Shown here: positions 8,845-18,559 of the stretch, piece by piece
How positions within the stretch are numbered: the first letter of the stretch is position 1
Layout of the letters: the number at the start of each line of letters is the position of its first letter
Source of the DNA: Nitrospinaceae bacterium
GTDB taxonomy: Bacteria > Nitrospinota > Nitrospinia > Nitrospinales > VA-1
NCBI GenBank assembly: GCA_029261655.1
Contig: JAJDAY010000015.1
Location: 1 to 64,000 of the forward strand
DNA length: 64,000 bases
Direction of reading: 5' to 3'
Program-made: the position numbers and the translations under genes
The notes under the pieces: model-generated
What the model saw: the letters and a program-made list of their open reading frames with translations, nothing else
Databases searched by the model: none
Told to the model about the DNA's origin: nothing

Positions 8845-9684
8845 TTAAGATGTGGCCATGGAAACGATTTGTTGTCTCAGCCAGTGATACCAAATGTCCG
8901 ACCCTTCCCCTGTGGTGGCGGAAAGTTGAAACACTCGAATATCCGGGTTCACTTGACGGGCGTGTTGAACGCATTTTTCCATGTCGAATTGAACATGTGG
9001 CAACAAATCGATTTTATTCAGGATCATGATGTCTGATGCCCGGAACATGTGAGGATATTTGAGGGGTTTGTCATCACCTTCGGTGACCGATAAAATAACG
9101 ACTTTGGATTTTTCCCCCAGATCGAATAATGCCGGGCACACCAGGTTGCCGACGTTTTCGATCATCACTGCAGAATTTTTTGGTGGCTGAAGTTCTTCAA
9201 TTCCACGGGCCACCATGTCAGCTTCCAGGTGACAGCCAGTGCCGGTGTTCACCTGCACCACTTTGCAACCGGTGGCGCGAATGCGTTCTGCATCGTTCAT
9301 GGTTTCCTGATCCCCTTCAATTACCATAAAGGGGATTTGTTTGCGAAGATCTAGAATCGTGCGTTCCAGAAGAGTTGTTTTCCCCGACCCTGGGGAACTC
9401 ACCAAATTGAGAGCAAGAATATTTTCTGTCTGAAACCATTTTCGATTGCGTTCGGCGATGAGATTATTTTTCGCGAGAATTTCTTTTTCAAGGCTCACAG
9501 TGTTACCGGATGAAGCGTCAGAAGGGTGGAATTGATGGTGGCGATAATGACCGTGGTCATGATCGTGAGGATGAGTGTATTCGTGGTCCTGCGATTTAGT
9601 TAAATCAATTGAAACAACTTTTCCGGTGCTGGGATCAATCATTTTGGGTTCCGAGTTCTCGCCGCATCCACAGGTTGTGCACAT
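8845..9684 (-). CDS. hypB: Hydrogenase nickel-incorporation GTPase HypB
   Basis: The GTPase that loads nickel into the [NiFe]-hydrogenase large subunit. The N-terminal MCTTCGCGE is the high-affinity metal site of HypB, followed by a His-rich stretch (YTHPHDHDHGHYRHHQFH) for nickel storage. The G domain has a P-loop (SSPGSGKTTLL), Walker B region (VIEGDQETMNDA), metal-site residues in GTGCHLEADM and NKIDLL as the base-recognition motif. Its ATG shares one base with the hypA stop (TGATG), so the two are translationally coupled. It is the last gene of the leftward nfn-hyp operon. Confidence 0.96.
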   Translation of the reverse strand: MCTTCGCGENSEPKMIDPSTGKVVSIDLTKSQDHEYTHPHDHDHGHYRHHQFHPSDASSGNTVSLEKEILAKNNLIAERNRKWFQTENILALNLVSSPGSGKTTLLERTILDLRKQIPFMVIEGDQETMNDAERIRATGCKVVQVNTGTGCHLEADMVARGIEELQPPKNSAVMIENVGNLVCPALFDLGEKSKVVILSVTEGDDKPLKYPHMFRASDIMILNKIDLLPHVQFDMEKCVQHARQVNPDIRVFQLSATTGEGSDIWYHWLRQQIVSMATS

Positions 9685-10013
9685 CAGACCATCTCCATTT
9701 CTTTTACCCTAAGTTCCTCTCCTGCAATAGGGGTGGTGTTCCAGGACCCGCACTCACAAGAACCGAACACCTGATCCGTTTCTGTAATCAATTGACAATC
9801 CTGACATTTTTTACGCCCGGCAATCTCGATGATTTCCAAATGGGCGTTTTCCAGTTCTGTACCCTTAGAGCACACATCAAAACAAAACCGGATCGCATCG
9901 GGCATCACCGTTGATAGATTTCCGATTTCCAGTGACACTCGTTTTACCTGAGCGCCTTTAGCATGCTCGCTAACGATGGAAACAATATTTCGGGTGATTC
10001 CCATTTCATGCAT
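9684..10013 (-). CDS. hypA: Hydrogenase nickel metallochaperone HypA
   Basis: A small nickel chaperone. The start is set at ATG 10013 because MHEMGIT is the conserved HypA N-terminus, whose Met-His binds nickel; an in-frame GTG at 10025 would add four residues and bury it. The zinc site is CQDC...CEC in the C-terminal half. It delivers nickel to the hydrogenase together with HypB, encoded immediately downstream. Confidence 0.95.
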   Translation of the reverse strand: MHEMGITRNIVSIVSEHAKGAQVKRVSLEIGNLSTVMPDAIRFCFDVCSKGTELENAHLEIIEIAGRKKCQDCQLITETDQVFGSCECGSWNTTPIAGEELRVKEMEMV

Positions 10014-10058
10014 TTGAGCAACCACATTTAGAAAGGTTCATGTAAAATGTAATCATTT

Positions 10059-11126
10059 CTAACATATCCTGGGAAGCTGTTCACCTGCCAGCATCTGAAC
10101 CACCCGCTTGCCTCCTATAGGAGAACGCATGAGAACCATTTCAGGATGCTCTTTCACCACTTCACCAATGATCGCCGCCTCGCGACCCAGGGGGTTTTTT
10201 CGTAACTGTCGCAAAACTTTATCTGCGTCCTTCTCACCGACCACTGCTACAAATTTTCCTTCGTTGGCCACGCACAAGGGATCAAGCCCCAACAGTTCAC
10301 AGGCTCCTCGTACCTGATCGCAAACGGGAATGCTTGTCTCATCCAGCTCGACCCCAACTTTTGAAGACTGGGCGATTTCGTTCAAGGCACTGGAAAGACC
10401 CCCTCGTGTTGGGTCTCTGAGACAGTGAATTTTTGAACTCACTTCTAAAATTTCCTGGATCGGTTCAATCAGAGACGCGCTGTCGCTTAGCAATTCAGTT
10501 TCAAATTCGATCCCGGCCCGCACGGATAAAATGGCGATGCCGTGGTTTCCAATCGCTCCGCTCAAAATAATCTTATCCCCAGGCTGGGCCCTATCCACAG
10601 AAATACGAGGACTATTTCCCATCCCCCCGATCCCGGAAGTCGTGATAAAGATGGAATCGCATTTGCCCTTATCGACCACTTTCGTGTCGCCTGTGACCAG
10701 GATCACCCCGGATTCTTCACAGGCTTGTTGCATGGAGGCGACGATGGTTTTCAAGTCTTCCATTGGAAACCCTTCCTCCAGAATAAATGCGGCGCTGATA
10801 AAAAGCGGGCGCGCTCCACTGACAGCCAGGTCATTCACCGTGCCGTGGATGGCGAGACTCCCAATATTTCCGCCGGGAAAAAAAAACGGATCGACCACGA
10901 AAGAGTCTGTGGTGAAAGCAAGCTCGCTCCCGCTAAAGGGGAGGGTTACCGAATCGTTCAGTTGTTCCAGAAAGGAGTTATTGAAAGCGGGTAGGAAAAC
11001 ATTTCGCATCAGGTCAGCGCTGAGCTTGCCGCCGCTCCCATGGCCCAACAGGACATTCGATTGTGAATGAATCGGAATCGGGCAACTTCCAAATCCGTCG
11101 TCAATATCAGGTTTCTTTTCCATCAT
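10059..11126 (-). CDS. hypE: Carbamoyl-dehydratase HypE (CN ligand synthesis)
   Basis: Converts the carbamoyl group passed from HypF into a thiocyanate on its C-terminal cysteine and donates cyanide to iron. The sequence ends PRIC, the required terminal Cys. The ATP-binding AIRS/PurM fold is shown by LLGHGSGGKLS near the N-terminus, FTTDSFVVDP, TGDTKVV and RDPTRGGLSSALNE. At 355 residues it has the normal length. It lies 13 bp downstream of hypD in the operon. Confidence 0.96.
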   Translation of the reverse strand: MMEKKPDIDDGFGSCPIPIHSQSNVLLGHGSGGKLSADLMRNVFLPAFNNSFLEQLNDSVTLPFSGSELAFTTDSFVVDPFFFPGGNIGSLAIHGTVNDLAVSGARPLFISAAFILEEGFPMEDLKTIVASMQQACEESGVILVTGDTKVVDKGKCDSIFITTSGIGGMGNSPRISVDRAQPGDKIILSGAIGNHGIAILSVRAGIEFETELLSDSASLIEPIQEILEVSSKIHCLRDPTRGGLSSALNEIAQSSKVGVELDETSIPVCDQVRGACELLGLDPLCVANEGKFVAVVGEKDADKVLRQLRKNPLGREAAIIGEVVKEHPEMVLMRSPIGGKRVVQMLAGEQLPRIC

Positions 11127-11138
11127 TTTTATATCGAC

Positions 11139-12242
11139 CTAATAAAATTCCTGAAGTTCGTGCCTTCCAAAATTGTAAAATGCGGCACAAGTGCCCTCGG
11201 AAGATACCATGGTGGTCCCAAGGGGATTTTCGGGAGTGCATTGCCTGCCAAAAGCCGGGCAATCGCTGGGCTTTTTCAACCCTTGAAGAATCTCACCGCT
11301 AATGCACAAGGGTGATTCCTGCGTTTGAATTTGCTCCGTTTTAAAAATCTTTGCCGCATCAAACGAGTTGAACTCATCTTTTAACCTCAATCCGCTTTGG
11401 GGGATTTCTCCGATGCCCCGCCAGTTCCGGTCGCAGACTTCAAACACATCCAGAATTTTTTCCTGAGCCAGCGTGTTCCCCGATCGCGTGACAATCCGGG
11501 TGTATTGGTTTTCAACTTTCGCCTTGCCCAGCTCCAATTGCCGGACCAGCATTAAAATTCCTTCCAGAATATCCAGTGGTTCGAATCCGGAAACCACGAT
11601 GGGAACCCGGTAGTCAGTGGAGATGGGTTCGTATTCCCAGTATCCCATCACCGAGCAAACGTGACCGGCGGCTAAAAAACCCTGGACGCGATTTTTAGAT
11701 GAATTGAGAATGGCCGTCATCGCAGGAGGAACCAACACATGCGAGACGAGCATGGAAAAATTCCGAACCCCGTCTTCTTTGGCTTTCCAAACCGCCATGG
11801 CATTGGCCGGAGCCGTGGTCTCGAATCCTACGGCGAAGAACACCACTTTTTTTTCCGGGTTTTCACGGGCCAGTTTCAAGGCATCCAAAGGAGAATACAC
11901 GATACGAACATCACCTCCCCGCGCTTTGACTTGCAACAGGTCGTCGCCAGACCCTGGAACGCGCATCATGTCGCCAAAAGAACAAAAGATAACATCCGGG
12001 CGGGAAGCAATTGCGAGAGCCTTGTCGATCAATTCCAGCGGAGTCACGCAAACAGGACAACCGGGACCATGAACCAGTTCCATCCTCTTAGGAAACATTT
12101 GATCGAGACCATATTTCACAATTGCATGAGTTTGCCCACCGCAGACTTCCATGATCACCCAGGGGCGAGTCAGCGTTCGGGATATGTCATTAACAATATT
12201 TCTTGCCAACTTTTCGTCCCGGTATTCATCGATATATTTCAC
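11139..12242 (-). CDS. hypD: Hydrogenase Fe-ligand assembly protein HypD
   Basis: The [4Fe-4S] scaffold protein on which Fe(CN)2CO is assembled with HypC. Signature cysteine motifs are visible: [36 protein letters not shown], and a C-terminal set in DCPAFGRQC and GTCAAFYNF. 367 residues is the family length. The ATG overlaps the hypC stop by four bases (ATGA), so production is coupled to its partner HypC. Confidence 0.96.
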   Translation of the reverse strand: MKYIDEYRDEKLARNIVNDISRTLTRPWVIMEVCGGQTHAIVKYGLDQMFPKRMELVHGPGCPVCVTPLELIDKALAIASRPDVIFCSFGDMMRVPGSGDDLLQVKARGGDVRIVYSPLDALKLARENPEKKVVFFAVGFETTAPANAMAVWKAKEDGVRNFSMLVSHVLVPPAMTAILNSSKNRVQGFLAAGHVCSVMGYWEYEPISTDYRVPIVVSGFEPLDILEGILMLVRQLELGKAKVENQYTRIVTRSGNTLAQEKILDVFEVCDRNWRGIGEIPQSGLRLKDEFNSFDAAKIFKTEQIQTQESPLCISGEILQGLKKPSDCPAFGRQCTPENPLGTTMVSSEGTCAAFYNFGRHELQEFY

Positions 12243-12496
12243 GATGAAGACTCCTCCTTCGATTCATCCTGCAGTTGCTCCAACTCGCCGAGAAGTCTAA
12301 GAGTCTTCGCGGCTTCCTTTTCATCGAGTTTGGCAATCGCGAACCCCACATGGACCAGGGCGTATTCCCCCACCTGAATATCAGGAATATATTGCAGGCA
12401 AATTTTCTTGGTGATCCCTGAAAAATTCACCCTCCCCATTTTGAAACCATCCTCTTCCATGATTTCTAAAACTTTACCGGGAACTGAAAGACACAT
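12239..12496 (-). CDS. hypC: Hydrogenase assembly chaperone HypC
   Basis: An 85-residue HypC/HupF chaperone that starts [12 protein letters not shown]; its second residue, Cys, binds the Fe(CN)2CO group and the hydrogenase large-subunit precursor. [21 protein letters not shown] is the conserved beta-barrel C-terminal part. AGGGAA a few bases upstream of the ATG serves as ribosome binding site. The gene lies between hypF and hypD. Confidence 0.95.
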   Translation of the reverse strand: MCLSVPGKVLEIMEEDGFKMGRVNFSGITKKICLQYIPDIQVGEYALVHVGFAIAKLDEKEAAKTLRLLGELEQLQDESKEESSS

Positions 12497-12506
12497 TTAA
12501 TTTCCC

Positions 12507-14852
12507 TTATTGTTGAGTCGAAACGGGTGGTCGGCATCTCGCGTTGGCGATGACCGCCTGGCCCAAAGAAATTCCGCCATCGTTGACGGGGACCTGGCGG
12601 GGGATGAAAACCCGAAAAATATTTTCTTCCAGTTTGGAAACCAGTCGATTGAGCAGGAACCTATTTTGAAAAACGCCGCCTCCTAAAACCACTTGTTGCA
12701 AGCCGGTTTTTTGTCGAATGCGATTGCAGACGGAAACGGTCATGTCCGCCACACTGTTGTGAAAGCGGGCGGAAATTTTAGAGGCGGCAGTCCCCTGAAG
12801 CATGTCATCAACAACAGCTTTGATTAAAGTTTGAACTTTCAGGATCATTGGAGAGTCTCCCGTCATATCCTGCCAGGAATAAGCTTCGTTACAATTTTCA
12901 TCTGCCAGTTGTTCAAGCTCGATTGCCGCCTGGCCTTCATAACTAATTTCATTCCTGATACCCAAAAGAGAAGCCACTGCATCAAAAAGCCGTCCCACGC
13001 TCGACGATGGCGGGCAATTCTGATTATTTCTAATCATTTGTTTGAGAATTCTCCACTTTTTCTTATCCAGTTTTTTGATGAAGTCAATGCCCAGCGCTTC
13101 CATGTCATCCCCATAAACATGGTCCAGACAGGCGGCGGCACTTCGCCAGGGTTCGCGGATGGCAGCCGGACCTCCCGGAAGCGGACTGTATTCCAGATGG
13201 GCGGCTCGAACAAAATCACGGGTATCAGCCAACAGAAATTCTCCTCCCCAAACCGCGCCGTCGGTGCCGTAGCCCAGCCCGTCGAAAGCCACGCCGATCA
13301 CCGTTTCATTATCAAGACCGTGTTCGGCTATACATGCGACAATATGGGCATGATGATGTTGAACAGCAATCTTTTCGACACCTTCAAGTTGCAGAGCGTA
13401 TTGGGTGGAAAGATAATCCGGGTGCATGTCAAATGCTACTACCTCGGGTTTAATCTCCATGAGGTTTTTAAAATGCTCAATCCCATCTTTAAAAGAGGCC
13501 AGGGACTCATAATTTTCAAGATCCCCGATGTGGTGACTGACATAAGCTGTATTGCCTTTGCCAAGACAGAAAGTATTTTTCAAATGCCCTCCACAAGCCA
13601 GGACCGGTCGGGCGAAGGGTTCACGCATTTTTATAGGAGTCGGAGCATAACCACGGGCTCTCCGGATGATTTGTGGTTTCCCTTTAAAAACTCTGCAAAC
13701 TGAATCATCGGTCCGCATATGGATGGGGCGGTCGTGAGTCAAAAAATAGTCCCCGATGCCTTGCAGTCTATCTAAAGCTTCTCCATCGCGGAAAGCGATG
13801 GGCTCATCCGAAACATTGCCGCTGGTCATGACCAGAAACTCTCCAGCCTCACGCAACAGCAGATGATGAAGAGGGGTACCGGGAAGCATCACGCCAAGGT
13901 TTTTTTGACCGGGAGCTACCGATTTTGCAACAAAGCTGGGATTTTTTTTCTTAAGAAGAACAATGGGATTCATCACCGATGTCAATAGAGCCTCTTCTTC
14001 CAGGCTTAGCTGGCACAGCTTTCGGACTTGAAGAATGTCTGTCGCCATCAACGCAAAGGGCTTGTCCCGGCGATGTTTTCTATCTCTCAATCGCGACACA
14101 GCCTCTTCACTGATACCAGAACAGGCTAAATGATATCCTCCCATTCCTTTTACGGCGACAATGAATCCTTGGCGCAGAAATTTTGCCGCTTCGGCAACTG
14201 GGTCCGTGCCCGAAATCATTTTACCCTTTGCATCCAGTAGCTCCACACTTGGGCCACACCTAAAGCAGGCATTGGGCTGGGCATGAAATCTACGGTTTTC
14301 CGGGTCCGCGTATTCTTTCGCGCAATCAACGCACATAAAAAAACTCGCCATGGTCGTTCGCTTGCGATCATAAGGAATATTTTTTATTATGGAGAACCGC
14401 GGTCCACAATGAATGCAGTTGGTGAAGGGAAACCGATAACGACGGTTCGTTGGATCAATAGTCTCCTCAAGGCAGGCCGGACAGGTCGCCACATCGGGAA
14501 GCACTCCGGTTCGAACAGGGCCTTTCAAACTGTTTATGATGTTGAAATTATCCGGTGGGAATTGTTCCTGAATGGCTGTTCGGTCAATAGAGTCGATTCG
14601 TGCCAGCCTCGGCGCTTCCCCACGCAGTCGAATGATGAATTCATCTAATTTTTCTGAATTCCCCCAGGCGCGGATGAGGACCCCTTCGCCATCGTTCAAC
14701 ACATGGCCTGACACACCCTGTTCATGAGCCAGCCTCCAGACCGTGGGGCGAAATCCAACGCCCTGAACTTGACCGTGTATACGAATTATTTCTCCGGTAA
14801 CATTCGAAGAGGACTTTGATTTAACGCCGGTTTTTAAAGAGTCATTTCCCAT
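12507..14852 (-). CDS. hypF: Carbamoyltransferase HypF
   Basis: 781 residues with the full HypF domain order. Acylphosphatase domain at about residues 20-105 (HGQVQGVGFRPTVWRLA). Two zinc-finger-like units: CPAC...CIHC (124-149) and CVDC...CFRC (174-199). YrdC-like domain about 215-400 (KGMGGYHLAC, MTSGNVSDEPI). Kae1-like carbamoyltransferase with HHHAH at 499-503 and VVLGGGVFQNRFL near the end. It uses carbamoyl phosphate and ATP to charge HypE. The carbamate kinase at 27850 could in principle affect the carbamoyl phosphate supply, but that link is speculative. Confidence 0.96.
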   Translation of the reverse strand: MGNDSLKTGVKSKSSSNVTGEIIRIHGQVQGVGFRPTVWRLAHEQGVSGHVLNDGEGVLIRAWGNSEKLDEFIIRLRGEAPRLARIDSIDRTAIQEQFPPDNFNIINSLKGPVRTGVLPDVATCPACLEETIDPTNRRYRFPFTNCIHCGPRFSIIKNIPYDRKRTTMASFFMCVDCAKEYADPENRRFHAQPNACFRCGPSVELLDAKGKMISGTDPVAEAAKFLRQGFIVAVKGMGGYHLACSGISEEAVSRLRDRKHRRDKPFALMATDILQVRKLCQLSLEEEALLTSVMNPIVLLKKKNPSFVAKSVAPGQKNLGVMLPGTPLHHLLLREAGEFLVMTSGNVSDEPIAFRDGEALDRLQGIGDYFLTHDRPIHMRTDDSVCRVFKGKPQIIRRARGYAPTPIKMREPFARPVLACGGHLKNTFCLGKGNTAYVSHHIGDLENYESLASFKDGIEHFKNLMEIKPEVVAFDMHPDYLSTQYALQLEGVEKIAVQHHHAHIVACIAEHGLDNETVIGVAFDGLGYGTDGAVWGGEFLLADTRDFVRAAHLEYSPLPGGPAAIREPWRSAAACLDHVYGDDMEALGIDFIKKLDKKKWRILKQMIRNNQNCPPSSSVGRLFDAVASLLGIRNEISYEGQAAIELEQLADENCNEAYSWQDMTGDSPMILKVQTLIKAVVDDMLQGTAASKISARFHNSVADMTVSVCNRIRQKTGLQQVVLGGGVFQNRFLLNRLVSKLEENIFRVFIPRQVPVNDGGISLGQAVIANARCRPPVSTQQ

Positions 14853-14893
14853 AAGGAGTCCGATAATCTAAAATATTTAAAACGCGGTTGGAA

Positions 14894-16303
14894 TTATTGA
14901 CTCATGACATAATCGTGGATGCCAAGGGCCGCCTTTTTCCCCGCTCCCATGGCCGAAATGACCGTGGCCGCGCCAGTCACGATATCGCCTCCGGCGAACA
15001 CCCCTTTCTTGCTGGTTTTCTGAATGTCCGCGTCGGAAAGTTTAATGCGCCCCCTGGAATCTGTTTTTAAATCTTCGGTGTTTTGCGCGATCAACGGATT
15101 CGTCCCGCTTCCAAGAGCAATGACCACCGCATCGGCTTCCAATTCAAATTCACTTCCCTCGATGGGAATGGGTTTCTTTCTTCCGGAGCTGTCAGGCTCT
15201 CCCAATTTCATTTTCTGGCACTCGACACCCGTCACCCAGCCGTCTGCTCCCAAAATACGAACAGGGTTTTCCAGATAACGAAACTCAAGGCCCTCTTCCT
15301 TACCGTGTTTGATTTCCTCATCCCTGGCGGACATCTCGTCCGGGGAACGCCGGTAGACAATCATCACCTTTTCTGTCGAGGGTAGCCTGAGCGCTGTCCG
15401 GGCGGCATCCAACGCCGTGTTGCCGCCTCCGATGACGGCGATGGTTTTATGCGCGTGCAGGGGCGTGTCGAATACGGGAAATTCCCAGGCATGCATCAGG
15501 TTGACTCTTGTCAGAAACTCGTTGGCCGAATAAACTCCGTTGAGATTTTCTCCGGGAATCCCCAGAAAGTAAGGAAGCCCGGAACCTGTGGAGACAAAGA
15601 CCGCATCGAATCCTTCATCGGTCATCAATTCATCGAGACTTTTTATTTTCCCGATGACGTAATTGACTTTGATTTCGACGCCCATTAGTTTCAGATACTC
15701 CAATTCAGCGTCGACAATTTCCTTGGGCAGACGAAATTGCGGAATGCCGTAAAAGAGCACTCCGCCGGCTTTATGGAGGGCTTCGAAAATCACCACTTCG
15801 TGTCCCAGTTTGGCCAGATCCCCTGCCGCTGTCAGCCCTGCGGGGCCGGCGCCTATAATGGCGATTTTTTTTCCTGTCGAAGGAGCCAGTTCGGGAATTT
15901 CGATTTTTCCTTCCCGCCGTTCGTAGTCGGCGGCGAACCGCTCCAATTGTCCGATGGCGACCGGTTCGTTTTTAAGACCCAGCACACAGTATTTTTCGCA
16001 CTGGTCCTCCTGCGGACAAACCCGCCCGGTAACAGCGGGAAGCGAATTGGTTTCCTTGATTTTTCGAGCGGCGGCGATGAATTCACCCGCCGCGACCAGT
16101 TTGATGAACTCTGGAATGGCCACATGCACGGGGCACCCCATCACGCATTTGGGTTTTTTGCACTGGAGACAACGAGTTGCCTCCAGCATGGCCATTGTCG
16201 GTGTGTACCCATAAGACACCTCATCGAAGCTTTTGCTCCGGGCTTTGGCAGACTGCTCAGGAACGGGCTGGCGGGGGATTTTTTTTCCTTTTGACGCACT
16301 CAT
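14894..16303 (-). CDS. nfnB: NfnB-like subunit of NADH-dependent ferredoxin:NADP+ oxidoreductase (GltD/SudA family)
   Basis: A flavoprotein of the glutamate-synthase-small-subunit family. N-terminal Fe-S cysteines: CLQCKKPKCVMGC and CPQEDQCEKYC. FAD-binding GAGPAGLTAAGDLAKLG and NADPH-binding GGGNTALDAARTAL; a second FAD motif, GVFAGGDIVTGAATV, is near the end. Alone it could be GltD or a sulfide dehydrogenase, but the gene immediately upstream encodes the NfnA-type partner, and no gltB is present. NfnAB bifurcates electrons from NADPH to ferredoxin and NAD+ or works in reverse. It is 33 bp behind nfnA and 41 bp ahead of hypF, so it appears to be in the hyp operon. Confidence 0.85.
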   Translation of the reverse strand: MSASKGKKIPRQPVPEQSAKARSKSFDEVSYGYTPTMAMLEATRCLQCKKPKCVMGCPVHVAIPEFIKLVAAGEFIAAARKIKETNSLPAVTGRVCPQEDQCEKYCVLGLKNEPVAIGQLERFAADYERREGKIEIPELAPSTGKKIAIIGAGPAGLTAAGDLAKLGHEVVIFEALHKAGGVLFYGIPQFRLPKEIVDAELEYLKLMGVEIKVNYVIGKIKSLDELMTDEGFDAVFVSTGSGLPYFLGIPGENLNGVYSANEFLTRVNLMHAWEFPVFDTPLHAHKTIAVIGGGNTALDAARTALRLPSTEKVMIVYRRSPDEMSARDEEIKHGKEEGLEFRYLENPVRILGADGWVTGVECQKMKLGEPDSSGRKKPIPIEGSEFELEADAVVIALGSGTNPLIAQNTEDLKTDSRGRIKLSDADIQKTSKKGVFAGGDIVTGAATVISAMGAGKKAALGIHDYVMSQ

Positions 16304-16336
16304 GTTCTTTTTTTCGTGATTGATTGTTAGGGTATT

Positions 16337-17191
16337 TTATAGGTTGCCGAGTCTGCATTCATCATCCACTACCTGCGAAAATTGATCCAGCGATTTTTTT
16401 TCTTCTGGACGATAGGTTTTCAGCCGATTGATCAACCCGTCAAAATCGACCCGATGTCCGTCGAACTCGGGGCCGTCCACGCAGGCGAATTTCATTTCCG
16501 ATCCGACCGTCACCCGGCAAGCGCCGCACATCCCGGTGCCATCCACCATGATCGGATTCAAACTGACCCTGGTTTGAATTTTCAGGGGCCGGGTGAGTTC
16601 CGAGACAGCTTTCATCATGACCAACGGTCCAATTGCAATCACCCGGTCAATAATCTCTCCTTTGTCTATCATATCGTTCAGAACGTCAGTGACCAACCCC
16701 TCAGTTCCCAAACTGCCATCGTCAGTCGCCACCCGCACTTCGCTGGAGACCTTTTTCATTTCATCCTGCATGAGAAGCAGGTCGCGGTTTCGAGAGCCCA
16801 TAATGGAAATGGTCTTGTTGCCTGCCTGGGTCAACTCTCTGGCGATGGGGTGAATGGCGGCGATTCCGAACCCTCCTCCCACCAGCGCAACGGTCCCGAA
16901 ATTTTCGATTTCTGTTGCAAGACCCAAAGGACCGACAAGATCCAGAATGGAGTCCCCGCCATGCAGCAGGCTCATTTCAATCGAGGTTTTTCCTATTGCC
17001 TGGACAAACAGGGTCAACGTTCCCTGCCCAGAATCCCAATCGGCAATGGTGATGGGAAACCGCTCTCCATGCTCGTTCAGCCTCAGGATGACGAATTGAC
17101 CAGCCTTGGCTTTTTTGGCGATTTCCGGCGCCTGCACGACATAGCGGAACACTCCGGCGGCAAGCCTCTGTTTATCAATAATTTCAAACAC
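16337..17191 (-). CDS. nfnA: NfnA-like subunit (ferredoxin-NADP reductase fold with [2Fe-2S])
   Basis: 284 residues of the ferredoxin-NADP+ reductase/SudB type. FAD-domain residues fall in RFPITIADWD, the nucleotide-binding loop is LVGGGFGIAA (103-112) and the C-terminal [2Fe-2S] site is MCGACRV with FACVDGPEF (C222, C225, C237). This is the arrangement of NfnA, which binds NADH, paired with NfnB. It is the first gene of the leftward operon, whose start lies 219 bp from the divergent hydrogenase operon. The same proteins are often annotated as sulfide dehydrogenase SudBA; the hydrogenase context favours a redox-balancing role. Confidence 0.83.
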   Translation of the reverse strand: MFEIIDKQRLAAGVFRYVVQAPEIAKKAKAGQFVILRLNEHGERFPITIADWDSGQGTLTLFVQAIGKTSIEMSLLHGGDSILDLVGPLGLATEIENFGTVALVGGGFGIAAIHPIARELTQAGNKTISIMGSRNRDLLLMQDEMKKVSSEVRVATDDGSLGTEGLVTDVLNDMIDKGEIIDRVIAIGPLVMMKAVSELTRPLKIQTRVSLNPIMVDGTGMCGACRVTVGSEMKFACVDGPEFDGHRVDFDGLINRLKTYRPEEKKSLDQFSQVVDDECRLGNL

Positions 17192-17410
17192 GGCATGACC
17201 TTTTTAAGAAAACCAAACAACCTCGTAGAACAGGGAATAAACCGTTATATTTTCTTATCTCAAATAAGAGAAAGAAAAATGAAATTTATTTTGTAAATTT
17301 TCAGTTTTTGAAAAATAACACACCTCAATGTGAAGGGAGTATGATCGCAACTGGGGTATTTTTAACTTAAAATGCAGAAAACCTGATTTAACCTGGAGTT
17401 TGATCCCCGT
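17192..17410. promoter_or_regulatory. Divergent control region between nfn-hyp and hydrogenase operons
   Basis: 219 bp between two start codons facing away from each other, so it must hold both promoters. The best plus-strand -10 candidate is TAAAAT at 17368-17373 with a poor -35 (TCGCAA, 17345-17350). I saw no clear FNR box or sigma-54 element. GGAG at 17394-17397 is the likely ribosome binding site of the first structural gene, though its spacing is long. Confidence 0.4.
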
Positions 17411-18559
17411 ATGAGTGATCAAGTAGTGATGGAGCGAAATGAGCTGAACGGGCTGTTTACCGCCTTACAAAGCCAGGGCTATACCATCATAGGCCCTACT
17501 ATTTTGGACGGGGCCATCGTGTATGACGAATTGGCCTCTGACAAGGATCTCCCTGAAGGCTGGACAGACGAACAGGACGGTGGCATTTACCGGTTGAAAA
17601 AGCGTTTCGATAAGGCGTTGTTCGGTTTTGTTGTAGGGCCTTATACCTGGAAGCGTTTTCTGGACCCGCCGGAAAAACGTTTGTGGCGGGCTGAGCGCGA
17701 TGGAAAGGATTTTCACATCGTCCCCGAAAATGAAACGCCGCCAAAATACGCCTTTCTCGGTGTGCGCTCGTGTGAAATTCATGCGATGGCAATTCAGGAT
17801 AGAGTTTTTCTGCAAGGCGAATATCACAACACCACCTACAAAAGCAGGCGGGAAAGTGCATTGATCATTGGTGTTCAATGCGTCCAGGCGGGCGGAACCT
17901 GTTTTTGTGTTTCCATGAATACGGGTCCCAAAGCCCTATCGGGATTTGATCTGGCATTGACGGAAGTTATCGAAGAAAACCGTCATTATTTCGTTGTGGA
18001 ATCGGGAACGATACGAGGTGAAACAATAATTGCCGGGTTGGCTGTTCGTCCCGCAAAAAAAACCGAGGTTGCAGAGGCGGAAAAAAGAATCTCCCATGCG
18101 GCTGAAAATATGGGCCGGAGTCTCAATACCGAAGGGGTCCGCGACTTACTCGTCAAGAACCACGATCACGCGAGGTGGGATGAAGTGGCGAACCGTTGTC
18201 TGTCCTGCGCCAACTGCACGATGGTTTGCCCGACGTGCTTTTGCTCCACGGTGGAAGATGTGACCGACATCACCGGCGAACACGCCGAGCGCTGGCAAAA
18301 ACAGGATTCCTGCTTCACCCTGGATTTTTCCTATCTGCATGGAGGCAGTGTGCGTTCGTCCACCCGGTCAAGATATCGGCAATGGCTCACCCACAAGCTC
18401 GCCACCTGGATCGACCAGTTTGACGAATCCGGGTGCACCGGTTGCGGGCGTTGCATCACCTGGTGCCCGGTCGCCATCGACTTGACCGAGGAGGTCGAAG
18501 CCATACGAAAATCATCCTCCATGGAATCAGACCCTCCGATAGAGAAAGGCAAATCATGA
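17411..18559 (+). CDS. hydB: Group 3b [NiFe]-hydrogenase beta subunit (iron-sulfur, sulfhydrogenase HydB-like)
   Basis: 382 residues of the HydB/AsrA family. The C-terminal third carries two [4Fe-4S] motifs: CLSCANCTMVC (263-273) plus TCFC, and CTGCGRCITWC (342-352). The N-terminal part contains the family motif FLGVRSCEIHA (115-125). In soluble sulfhydrogenases this subunit passes electrons between the delta/alpha hydrogenase pair and the gamma flavoprotein. It is the first gene of the rightward operon and overlaps the next ORF by four bases (ATGA). Confidence 0.9.
   Translation: MSDQVVMERNELNGLFTALQSQGYTIIGPTILDGAIVYDELASDKDLPEGWTDEQDGGIYRLKKRFDKALFGFVVGPYTWKRFLDPPEKRLWRAERDGKDFHIVPENETPPKYAFLGVRSCEIHAMAIQDRVFLQGEYHNTTYKSRRESALIIGVQCVQAGGTCFCVSMNTGPKALSGFDLALTEVIEENRHYFVVESGTIRGETIIAGLAVRPAKKTEVAEAEKRISHAAENMGRSLNTEGVRDLLVKNHDHARWDEVANRCLSCANCTMVCPTCFCSTVEDVTDITGEHAERWQKQDSCFTLDFSYLHGGSVRSSTRSRYRQWLTHKLATWIDQFDESGCTGCGRCITWCPVAIDLTEEVEAIRKSSSMESDPPIEKGKS

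Noticed and set aside
17192-17410. FNR box or sigma-54 promoter for the hydrogenase operons
   Set aside because: Searched by eye for TTGAT-N4-ATCAA and for the -24/-12 GG/GC pattern; found no acceptable match.
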